Of a stretch of 64,000 nt of DNA, positions 22,266 through 29,716 are shown piece by piece. The position numbers and the translations under genes are program-made. The number at the start of each line of letters is the position of its first letter. Within the stretch, counting starts at the first letter, position 1. The stretch is from Chloroflexota bacterium (GTDB lineage Bacteria; Chloroflexota; Anaerolineae; Anaerolineales; Villigracilaceae). The notes under the pieces are model-generated. The model did no database searches, was not told the origin of the DNA, and was given only the letters and a program-made list of their open reading frames with translations. The stretch covers positions 27,044 through 91,043 of the forward strand of contig JAEWVF010000074.1 of assembly GCA_023459215.1 (NCBI GenBank), read 5' to 3'.

Positions 22266-25200
22266 TTAACTTTCACGGATCGGCAAAGTGATGGTAAAGG
22301 CACTGCCTTTGTCCACTTCGCTCTCCAGTAAGATGTGACCGCCCATCAATTCTACCAATTGCTTGGTAATCGACAAGCCCAGCCCGGTGCCGCGATTATA
22401 GTGGGTAATGGCGTTATCCACCTGGCGGAACGGTTCAAAGATATAGGATTGCGCTTCCTTGGGGATACCGGCCCCGGTATCTGAAACACGCATCGCCCAA
22501 TGATTGCGATCCGGGCGGAATAAATCGATGCGCACCGACCCTTCGGTGGTAAATTTGATAGCGTTGCCGGTTAAGTTTATCAGAATTTGCTGCAATCGTT
22601 TGGAATCGCCCATCAGGCTCTCCGGCATATCCGGCGCAACCGAGGCAACCAACTCGAGTCCCTTCTTTTGCGCCAGAATCAGCATCGTGGCGGTCACACG
22701 CTCGGCCAGTTCAATCGGGGAGAAGGGCAGGATGCGCAATTTGACCGAACGCGCCTCGATCTGGGCCTGATCAAGCAGTTCACCGATCATGGCATTCAGG
22801 TAATTGGCGCTGTCGACGATGTTGTCTGCGGCGTCTTTTTGTTCCGCGTTCAACGGACCAAAAAGGTTGTTCTGCAACAATTCGGCATAACCGATGACCG
22901 CGCCCAGGGGGGTTCGCAGCTCGTGGCTGATCTTGGCCAGCATCTGGCTTTTGAAGCGGCTGGCTTCCAGGGCCTGGTCGCGGGCCAGGGCCAGGGATTC
23001 CTGGGCTTGTTTCAGGCTGGTGATGTCGCGCGCCACGGCCTGGAACCCGACCACCTTGTCGGCTTCCTTGATGATTTGGACATTTTGCCCGATCCAAATT
23101 TCACGGCCATCCTGGGTGAACGATTCAAACTCAAAATAAGTATTTTGCTCCCCGCGCAAGAATTGGCGCAGGTAAAACCGTTTGAGTTTGGCTCGCCAAT
23201 CGGGTTTGGCAAACTCCAGGTAGCTGCGACCGAGCATCTCGGCCTCGCTTTTGAAACCCATCATCCTCAGGACGGTCGGGTTAACATAGGTGATAAAGCC
23301 ATCGTTATTCGTCCGATAGATCACATCGCTGGCATTCTCGACAATCTGTCTGAAGCGCGCTTCGCTCTCTTGCAGCAAGATTTCATTGCGATTGCGCTCG
23401 ATCAGGTGGCCGAATGTGCTGCCCAGAAGCGAAACCAGTTCCAATTCATAGGCGCGCGGCGGGTGCCCGGACAAAAGATTATCGCAAATGAGATAGCCAA
23501 TCGCTTTTTGGCCGTTCCACAGGGTCGAGGCCACCTTCCAGCCGGTGCCAACCACTCCGCTGTTATCGTAAAGCGGAGCATCCTCCCACAGCTTGGTGTG
23601 GTTGGGCGAATTTACAATCTCGAGTGTCCAGTGATCCGGGGTGATTCCCTCGCTGAAATAACGTTCATCGCGCACCTGGCCATCCGGGTTAACCCCATAA
23701 GTGCCGACAATCGCATTGAGCGACTCGTCCAAAATGAAGAGGCCGACCCGATCCAGGCCCAAACGGCGCTGGGTAAATTCAATCATCCGAATATACAGTT
23801 GGTCGCTTTCCCGCACCTGGCTGAGTTCCATGTGGATTTGTTGCAGCGACTTCATATCTTCGACGAAACGCAGGTTGCGCTCTTCGGCCTGTTTGCGTTG
23901 TTCGATCTCGCGGATGGCGGATTCGTACAGTTGGGTATTATCCAGCACCAACGAAACCATTTGCGCAAACAGAGTCGCCGTTTCAATTTGGGATGGGGTA
24001 AAGGGATAATTCTCCTTTGTGCGGCCCAGCGCCAAAACGCCGACCACTTCCCCGCCGGCAATGATGGGAAAATCTGCGGTGGCGTGCAGGTAACCGCCAC
24101 CCGTTACGGTGTAGGGGATTCCTCGGGCAGAGTAATCATCCACAATCACTGGCGCAGCGGTTTCAATCGCCTGGGCTGTGTATTTCATCCGTTCAGGCAC
24201 AACCGGCTTGCCCAGTGAATGAGCCTGGGCGGGGGTTGTCGCCCGGAAAATGAAAGCGCCGCCTTCCTCATCGTCACGCAAGGCAATCAGGCCCAGGGAA
24301 ACATCCATTAATGCGCAAGCCCGTTCGACAACCACGTTTAGTAAATCGTCCAGGTTGCGCCGGTTGAGCAGTTCCAGGGTGATATTTTGCAGGGCCGCCA
24401 GGTATTCGTTCTGTCGCTCAAGCTGCTCACGCAGTTCTTTTTGAGCGGTGATATCTTCCTTGACCGCCACATAATTGATCACGGACCCCTCCTGGCTATG
24501 GACTGGCGCAATGGTGGCAGCCTCCCAAAACAGGCCGCCATCTTTGCGCTTGTTATGCAGTTCGCCGCGCCAGACATTACCTTCCTTCAACGTGTTCCAC
24601 ATCTGGGCATAGAATTCCCCCGATTGCGTGCCCGACTTGAGAATGCGCGGGTTCTGGCCCAGCGCTTCCTCCAGGCTGTAGCCCGTTATCTGCTCAAAAC
24701 GCGGATTTACATACTCAATTTCGTTTTTGGTGTTGGTGATGATGATGGAGTTACCGCTCTGCTCGATGACACGGAAGTACTTGCGCAGTTCGTCGCTCTG
24801 TTTTAAAGCCAGGTCGCGCGCCTCGGCCAAATCAACGGTGCGCTTGACCACGCGCTGCTCGAGCAGGTCGCGCTCCTGCTGCACCAGGTTCAGCGCCTGG
24901 ATTTCCTTTTGCCAGGCCTGATTCAGATTGGCGACGAACATATTGACCACCGTCATCATGGTCAGCGAACTAAATAAGTAAACAACGATGCTGGTCACCG
25001 CCGCGGAGGTGTTCACAGGCAGAACCATCCCGATTGTTTTCATGGTCTCGGTTGGCGTGAACACCCCGGATAATACCGCCCAGGCAAAAATGGTCAGCGT
25101 GGCCAGCGCCAGGGCCAGCATCCACCAGCCGCCGCGCAAATCGAGCAGCATATGGGCCAGGATAATCAAGGCCATAAAATACAGGAAAACATCGGAGGCA

Positions 25201-26663
25201 AAACCATATTTCAGCAACTCGGCCAGGGCCATCACATAAACCAGGGTCAGGAAAACCCCGACCCGAACGTGAAACGGCGTTGTCCTGGACAAGGCCAGGA
25301 AGTAAGAGGTTGCCAGGAAAGCCAAAATTGCGATGGTATAGCCAAGATTGTTCTTGATATCCAGATCGGAAAGAATAATCAGCGCGACAATCGAGCCAAA
25401 TACCATAATGTAACGCGCGCTAATCGTAACCGCCCGCTCAACCGTTTGCGCCCAGGCAGGGTTGACTTCTTTCGAAACAACCATTTTCTGCAAAACAGGC
25501 GGGTTCAAAAATTGCGCCAGGCTTTTCAGGAAGGAAGGCTTCCCTTCCGCTTGCGCCGGAGCAGGCAGTGGCTGGGATGGTTTCTCTAACGGACGGGTGA
25601 TCGGCTCGTGCATAGCCGAGCGCGGCGACGGCTGCGGGATTTCGGCCTGCTCCAGGTCGCGGATGGTCACCAGGCGGCCAATCACGGCCTCATTGCGGTC
25701 GACCAGCGCCGAAACACGGATTTCAAACCGATGCGCAGACACCCCCTCGCCAACAGTAATCACCTCAGCCGAATCTTTTGCCTCGCGAAATTTTTCAACG
25801 AGATGCGCCCAGGGCGCCAGCACTTCAGCCACCGGCTGGCCCAGCAAACTGCTGACCGGCAAGCCGATCATACGTGCGCCGGCCGGGTTAATATCGGCCA
25901 CCTTGCCGCTCGCATCCAGCACGATCATGCCATCGCGCAAGCCTTCGATGACCAGGTCACGCGCAACCGGGGCGACATCCACCAAGCGATAACCCAAAAT
26001 CGCCCACAACAGGGCCAATACCGTCAATGTAAAAGCAAACGGGGTCGGGTCGGGGTTTACCCCCATAAAATACAGGATATTCCCCAGCCAGGGCACCAAC
26101 AATGCCAGGATCAGCGCCACTGCCTGGCTGCGATACAGACCCTGCGCCTTTCGCAGCCAGCGCGCAATGATGACGGTTCCGCCCAGCAGCAGCAGGTAGG
26201 AATAAACAAAATGGATCCAGAACCAAACGCCGCGCGAATCGACCTTGACCGCCGAAAAATATTCCTCGCGCAAAATCGAAACATCGCCCCAGATCAGGCC
26301 GTGCCATTCCATCGACAAAGCCAAAACAATCGTGGTAAACGGGATCGCAGACATGGAAAGCATCCAGGTGTGCGACAAACGCTTGCCCGGGTTGGCGTGG
26401 TTGTAGGCAAAAATAAACCAGAAAAGCGGCACCGAAGCGATACCGATATATTGGAGCTTGCCCCAAAAATACTTGGCTTGCAACTCGACCGCCGCCAGTT
26501 CGAAGGCGTAGCCGATGCACCACAGGGCAATCACACTCGCCAGGATGGTTAAAGCAACGGCGCTCTGCCGCGAGCGCCGCGACCAGGCATAAATGGCAAC
26601 GACCACCGAGATCAGGGCGCACAACGCCAGCGGTATCAGGAAAATTGAAAACTCAAGCTGCAT
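22266..26663 (-). CDS. Large hybrid-sensor histidine kinase (two membrane blocks, PAS/GAF)
   Basis: A 1465-residue sensor kinase. Order seen: seven membrane helices (about 1-230, histidine-kinase N-terminal 7TM type), a PAS (about 235-340), a Pro-rich linker, a second block of five to six membrane helices (about 415-580), coiled coil, PAS/PAC (about 635-755), GAF (about 775-920), a second GAF-like block (about 960-1090), PAS/PAC (about 1100-1220), then HisKA with H1247 in ISHELRTPLGAVIGY and HATPase_c (QILINLTGNAIKFT, DTGAGI, GTGLGL). There is no attached receiver; two receivers follow as separate genes. ATG 26663 is chosen; a TTG five codons upstream is the alternative. Signals are unknown. 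Confidence 0.92.
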   Translation of the reverse strand: MQLEFSIFLIPLALCALISVVVAIYAWSRRSRQSAVALTILASVIALWCIGYAFELAAVELQAKYFWGKLQYIGIASVPLFWFIFAYNHANPGKRLSHTWMLSMSAIPFTTIVLALSMEWHGLIWGDVSILREEYFSAVKVDSRGVWFWIHFVYSYLLLLGGTVIIARWLRKAQGLYRSQAVALILALLVPWLGNILYFMGVNPDPTPFAFTLTVLALLWAILGYRLVDVAPVARDLVIEGLRDGMIVLDASGKVADINPAGARMIGLPVSSLLGQPVAEVLAPWAHLVEKFREAKDSAEVITVGEGVSAHRFEIRVSALVDRNEAVIGRLVTIRDLEQAEIPQPSPRSAMHEPITRPLEKPSQPLPAPAQAEGKPSFLKSLAQFLNPPVLQKMVVSKEVNPAWAQTVERAVTISARYIMVFGSIVALIILSDLDIKNNLGYTIAILAFLATSYFLALSRTTPFHVRVGVFLTLVYVMALAELLKYGFASDVFLYFMALIILAHMLLDLRGGWWMLALALATLTIFAWAVLSGVFTPTETMKTIGMVLPVNTSAAVTSIVVYLFSSLTMMTVVNMFVANLNQAWQKEIQALNLVQQERDLLEQRVVKRTVDLAEARDLALKQSDELRKYFRVIEQSGNSIIITNTKNEIEYVNPRFEQITGYSLEEALGQNPRILKSGTQSGEFYAQMWNTLKEGNVWRGELHNKRKDGGLFWEAATIAPVHSQEGSVINYVAVKEDITAQKELREQLERQNEYLAALQNITLELLNRRNLDDLLNVVVERACALMDVSLGLIALRDDEEGGAFIFRATTPAQAHSLGKPVVPERMKYTAQAIETAAPVIVDDYSARGIPYTVTGGGYLHATADFPIIAGGEVVGVLALGRTKENYPFTPSQIETATLFAQMVSLVLDNTQLYESAIREIEQRKQAEERNLRFVEDMKSLQQIHMELSQVRESDQLYIRMIEFTQRRLGLDRVGLFILDESLNAIVGTYGVNPDGQVRDERYFSEGITPDHWTLEIVNSPNHTKLWEDAPLYDNSGVVGTGWKVASTLWNGQKAIGYLICDNLLSGHPPRAYELELVSLLGSTFGHLIERNRNEILLQESEARFRQIVENASDVIYRTNNDGFITYVNPTVLRMMGFKSEAEMLGRSYLEFAKPDWRAKLKRFYLRQFLRGEQNTYFEFESFTQDGREIWIGQNVQIIKEADKVVGFQAVARDITSLKQAQESLALARDQALEASRFKSQMLAKISHELRTPLGAVIGYAELLQNNLFGPLNAEQKDAADNIVDSANYLNAMIGELLDQAQIEARSVKLRILPFSPIELAERVTATMLILAQKKGLELVASVAPDMPESLMGDSKRLQQILINLTGNAIKFTTEGSVRIDLFRPDRNHWAMRVSDTGAGIPKEAQSYIFEPFRQVDNAITHYNRGTGLGLSITKQLVELMGGHILLESEVDKGSAFTITLPIRES

Positions 26664-26690
26664 GATCCATAGCCTCAAACCAAATCTTTC

Positions 26691-26845
26691 TTAAGCTGCG
26701 AGAAACGGCTGCGACCGGGAGAAAATCGCCCCAAGCCTGTCAATGGTTTCCGGTAAAACGGGGCCGGCGAAAGCCTGGGCGCAGTCATCAACCTGCAGCC
26801 CCAAATGCTTTCGCCCAAAACGCTGAAATTTCGAACTGCGCCATA
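26691..26845 (-). pseudogene. Possible remnant of a coding sequence between dnaX and the kinase
   Basis: The 188-base gap between dnaX and the kinase has an open minus-strand frame, running to a stop at 26691-26693, with coding-like composition. It reads about RFGRKHLGLQVDDCAQAF, then GPVLPETIDRLGAIFSRSQ. There is no ATG, GTG or TTG at its natural start; an ATG with an upstream GGGGGC lies one base out of frame. It could be a frame-shifted remnant of a small gene. I recognise no family. Confidence 0.25.
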
Positions 26846-26851
26846 AGCCCC

Positions 26852-28489
26852 CTATTGAATATCGACAATTTCCCCGCCGCTCTGCAAGGCCGCTGCCACC
26901 ATGCTATCCGGCTTGACATTGGCCGGCAGGGCATTCTTGCCGCCCGCCACCAACGGCTGAACCGTCAGGGGCACGCCGAGCGTCTGTGAAATCACCTGTT
27001 CGGTCAACTGGGTGTGCTCCGGGCGATTAAATTTATCGAGCAAAATCTCGCTGGTAAAACCCAGCACAACCGCATTTCCCGTTACCTCGATCAGCTTGGC
27101 CGAATTGAGCAAGGCCGCCAGGTTGGGATTCTGGGATTTAATCGCCGCTGAAATCTGTTTCCAGGCTGCGGCAATTTTCTGTAACGGGACGACTGCCGGG
27201 GCGGACTCAGCCCCAGACCCGGATTCCGCTATTGGAGCCGGATCCGGGCTGGCGGGTGGAACGCTCCGCGCGGCCGGCGCTGGCGGCGGGGCAACCCGCC
27301 GAGGCGCGGCGGCAGGCTGGGGCGCGGGAGTAGCCCCCTCCATCTCCCCAATTTTGCTGGACTTCGCTAAATTGGATGGAGAAGAGGGGGGTAGGGCGGA
27401 TGCCAGGGGAGTCGGTGTTTCGAGCATTTCGGCAAAAGCCAGTTCGAGGCCGAGCGAGGGCTGCCAGCCGCCGCGCGTATCGGTGGCTGCCGCATTAAAG
27501 GCGCGCATCATGCGCAGGACTTCGCCGGTCGCCAGGGCGCGGGCGTGTTCGGTCATCTGTTTGCGGGCATCGGCGGTGGCTTCGACCTGGTCGCCGTTGC
27601 CAAGCTGGATGAGCATCAGCCCGCGCAGATACTCGACCACCTGGCGCGCCAGGGCGCGGGCGTCCGCGCCGCCGTCCAGCGCGCGATGGATTTCTTCAAG
27701 TCCGTGTGCGGGTTCTTTTTCGATCACAGCCTGCACCATGCCGATGACCGACTGGCTGGCGGCGGTGCCGAGCACCGTCTGGGCCAGTTCGAGGCTGATG
27801 TGGTCGCCGGTCGAGGCAAGCTGGTCGAGCAGCGAGATCGCATCGCGCATCCCGCCCGCCGACTGGCGCGCAATCATCGTCAGCGCATCGGGGTCAGCCT
27901 TGAGTTTTTCTTCCTTGCAAATCAGTTCGAGGCGGCGGGTGATTTCGCTGAGCGGGAAGCGGCGGAACTCATGCCGCTGGCAGCGCGAAAGCACCGTAGC
28001 CGGGATTTTGTGAATCTCAGTGGTAGCCAGGATGAAGATGGCATGCGGCGGCGGTTCTTCGAGGGTCTTGAGCAGGGCGTTGAAAGCCGCCGTCGAGAGC
28101 ATGTGGACTTCATCGATGATATAGACTTTGTATGTGCCCTGCGAGGGCGCGAAATTGATTTTGTCGCGCAAATCGCGCACATCCTCGACCGAGGTGTTGG
28201 AGGCGGCGTCGATTTCGATCAAATCCATAAAGCGGTTTTCGTTGACCGCCAGGCAGTGGGCGCATTCGTTGCAGGGACGTTTGGCTTTGTCTTCATTCAG
28301 ACAATTAACCGCCTTGGCCAGCAAGCGCGCGGCGGTGGTTTTGCCGGTTCCGCGCGGGCCGCTGAACAGGTAGGCATGCGCCACGCGTTCGCCGGTCACG
28401 GCGTTTTTCAGGGTTTGAATAACGTGTTCCTGTGAGACAACTTCGTCCCAGGCGAGGGGTCGCCATTTGCGGTACAGGGCTTGGGTCAT
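26852..28489 (-). CDS. dnaX: DNA polymerase III subunit gamma/tau
   Basis: A 545-residue DnaX, the clamp-loader ATPase. The start YRKWRPLAWDEVVSQEHV is typical; Walker A is GPRGTGKTT; the zinc module has CNECAHC with an earlier Cys; Walker B is IIDEVHMLS; the sensor and Arg-finger parts are FILATTEIHKIPATVLSRCQ. Domain III runs to about residue 360. A Pro/Ala-rich linker (about 365-430) contains the in-frame palindromic element, and a C-terminal domain of about 110 residues follows. No frameshift site for a short gamma form is evident. Confidence 0.96.
   Translation of the reverse strand: MTQALYRKWRPLAWDEVVSQEHVIQTLKNAVTGERVAHAYLFSGPRGTGKTTAARLLAKAVNCLNEDKAKRPCNECAHCLAVNENRFMDLIEIDAASNTSVEDVRDLRDKINFAPSQGTYKVYIIDEVHMLSTAAFNALLKTLEEPPPHAIFILATTEIHKIPATVLSRCQRHEFRRFPLSEITRRLELICKEEKLKADPDALTMIARQSAGGMRDAISLLDQLASTGDHISLELAQTVLGTAASQSVIGMVQAVIEKEPAHGLEEIHRALDGGADARALARQVVEYLRGLMLIQLGNGDQVEATADARKQMTEHARALATGEVLRMMRAFNAAATDTRGGWQPSLGLELAFAEMLETPTPLASALPPSSPSNLAKSSKIGEMEGATPAPQPAAAPRRVAPPPAPAARSVPPASPDPAPIAESGSGAESAPAVVPLQKIAAAWKQISAAIKSQNPNLAALLNSAKLIEVTGNAVVLGFTSEILLDKFNRPEHTQLTEQVISQTLGVPLTVQPLVAGGKNALPANVKPDSMVAAALQSGGEIVDIQ
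27333..27395 (+). repeat. Palindromic element inserted in frame in dnaX
   Basis: About 63 bases form an imperfect hairpin: CCCCCTCCATCTCCCCAATTT around the loop GCTGGACTTCGC, closed by AAATTGGATGGAGAAGAGGGG. It lies in the Pro-rich linker of DnaX and is read from the other strand as about 21 residues (PSSPSNLAKSSKIGEMEG). It shares its arm and loop words with the element in elp3 (5316-5380). Confidence 0.7.
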
Positions 28490-28603
28490 GAGTGGTTATC
28501 CAGTATTCAGTGGTCAGCGTCCAGTGGCCAGTATCAGTATTTTCTGCGCTTGGTTCGCTGAATACCTGATTGCTGGCAACTGAATACGAGTTTTGGTCAC
28601 GGG
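28490..28603. repeat. Short degenerate repeats (CAGTGGTCAG type) upstream of dnaX
   Basis: The 114-base gap contains imperfect repeats of CAGT-GGTCAG/GTCCAGTGGCCAG (28501-28540). The word GTATTCAG (28503-28510) recurs inverted as CTGAATAC at 28558-28565 and 28580-28587. It has the look of the low-complexity intergenic repeats seen in several bacterial genomes. No gene is present. Confidence 0.5.
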
Positions 28604-29053
28604 CTATGGCACTTGATAAATCGAACGCGCATTTCCGTCCGGGTCGAGCAGGCTGGCGGATTCGCCCGAAGACCAGACCGAGGAGGCCAATCCCCAGTAC
28701 AAGTCGATGACGCTGTCTTTGCCGGGAGCGGTACGCAGTTGGATGGCCGCATTGGCCGGCAGGTTGAGCGCGCCAAAGGTATAGGTGTTCCCGTCCGCGT
28801 CGCGAATCTGCCAATTTTCCAGGCTGGCGGCGGATTGTCCGGTATTGCGCACCAGGATCATCTCATTGTCGGGCAGTCCAGCCCCGACAACAGCCGCAAT
28901 CTCAAAACTGGAATCGGTCGCCGGGATGACCGGCTGGGGCAGGGCAGCCGGGCGATAACGGGTTTCATAGATGAATAAAATGGAAAGCGTAACGCAGGCA
29001 GAGATAAGCACATTCAACAAAAGATAACCCAAAAGCCTGCGCCGGGAGGACAT
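28604..29053 (-). CDS. Membrane-anchored lamin-tail-like domain protein
   Basis: A 149-residue protein with a basic N-terminus, one membrane helix (about 8-30) and an extracellular domain. That domain has the pattern of the lamin-tail fold: EMILVRNTGQSAASLENWQI, RDADGNTYTFG, LPANAAIQL and SSGESASLLDPDG. Such domains occur in bacterial surface proteins and are thought to bind other wall or nucleic-acid components; the role here is unknown. ATG 29053 is preferred; a second ATG at 29071 would add six residues but has no ribosome site. The gene lies 114 bases upstream of dnaX on the same strand. Confidence 0.8.
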   Translation of the reverse strand: MSSRRRLLGYLLLNVLISACVTLSILFIYETRYRPAALPQPVIPATDSSFEIAAVVGAGLPDNEMILVRNTGQSAASLENWQIRDADGNTYTFGALNLPANAAIQLRTAPGKDSVIDLYWGLASSVWSSGESASLLDPDGNARSIYQVP

Positions 29054-29193
29054 GGTTAAATCATAGCACATGGAGGTAAAATAGAAAATAGAAAAACCAT
29101 ACTTGCCATGAACATGATTTGTACAAATCCCGGTTTAGATGTATTATTTGTAAGAAAGTTAAATATGTACCCAGAAGGGATAAGGAATCAAGA

Positions 29194-29709
29194 ATGAGCA
29201 AATCCGAAATCTTTTGCCCGGTTTGTAAACTTAAAAATGAAGCAACGGCAACGGTCTGCGCTCATTGCCAAAGTCCACTGACAGCCGAACAGCCCGGCCA
29301 TCGCACCACCCAGCGCATGGAAGGCGCCACGCATCTCTTTGATACCCATGAGTTGGAAATCAAGACCGGTATTCCTGGCGAGGGAATGGCGATCCTGTCG
29401 CAGGAAAGCGGCCAGGAAATTGCCCTGGTCACCGAAGATAAATTTATCCTGGGCCGCAAAGTCGAAAATGTTGAGGAAACGATTGTCGATCTTTCGGCCT
29501 ACGGCGCTTATGGCTTGGGCGTTTCACGCTTGCATGTATTGGTACGCAAGACCGAAAAGGGTTACGAAATTTGTGACATGGACAGCACCAACGGTACCTG
29601 GCTAAATGATGAAGAGCTTGCGCCCAATAAGTTCTATCCAATCGCCAGCGGAGCGCATATCCGTATGGGGAAAATGCACATTATCGCTGTGTTTGCCAAT
29701 CCAAAATAA
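29194..29709 (+). CDS. Zinc-ribbon and FHA domain protein
   Basis: A 171-residue cytosolic protein. Residues 8-28 carry CPVCKLKNEATATVCAHC, a four-cysteine zinc ribbon. A linker leads to a C-terminal FHA domain (about 80-165) with FILGRK, the phosphothreonine-binding GVSRLHVLV (Ser-Arg, then His) and STNGTWLND. FHA domains bind phosphothreonine peptides made by Ser/Thr kinases, and a kinase gene lies two genes downstream in the same operon. ATG 29194 (TAAGGA upstream) fits the zinc ribbon start; 25 further codons are open upstream but have no ribosome site. Confidence 0.9.
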   Translation: MSKSEIFCPVCKLKNEATATVCAHCQSPLTAEQPGHRTTQRMEGATHLFDTHELEIKTGIPGEGMAILSQESGQEIALVTEDKFILGRKVENVEETIVDLSAYGAYGLGVSRLHVLVRKTEKGYEICDMDSTNGTWLNDEELAPNKFYPIASGAHIRMGKMHIIAVFANPK

Positions 29710-29716
29710 AAAAATC

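Noticed and set aside
22587..24218. 543-codon plus-strand open frame
   Set aside because: Antisense to the conserved kinase and GAF parts of the sensor kinase.
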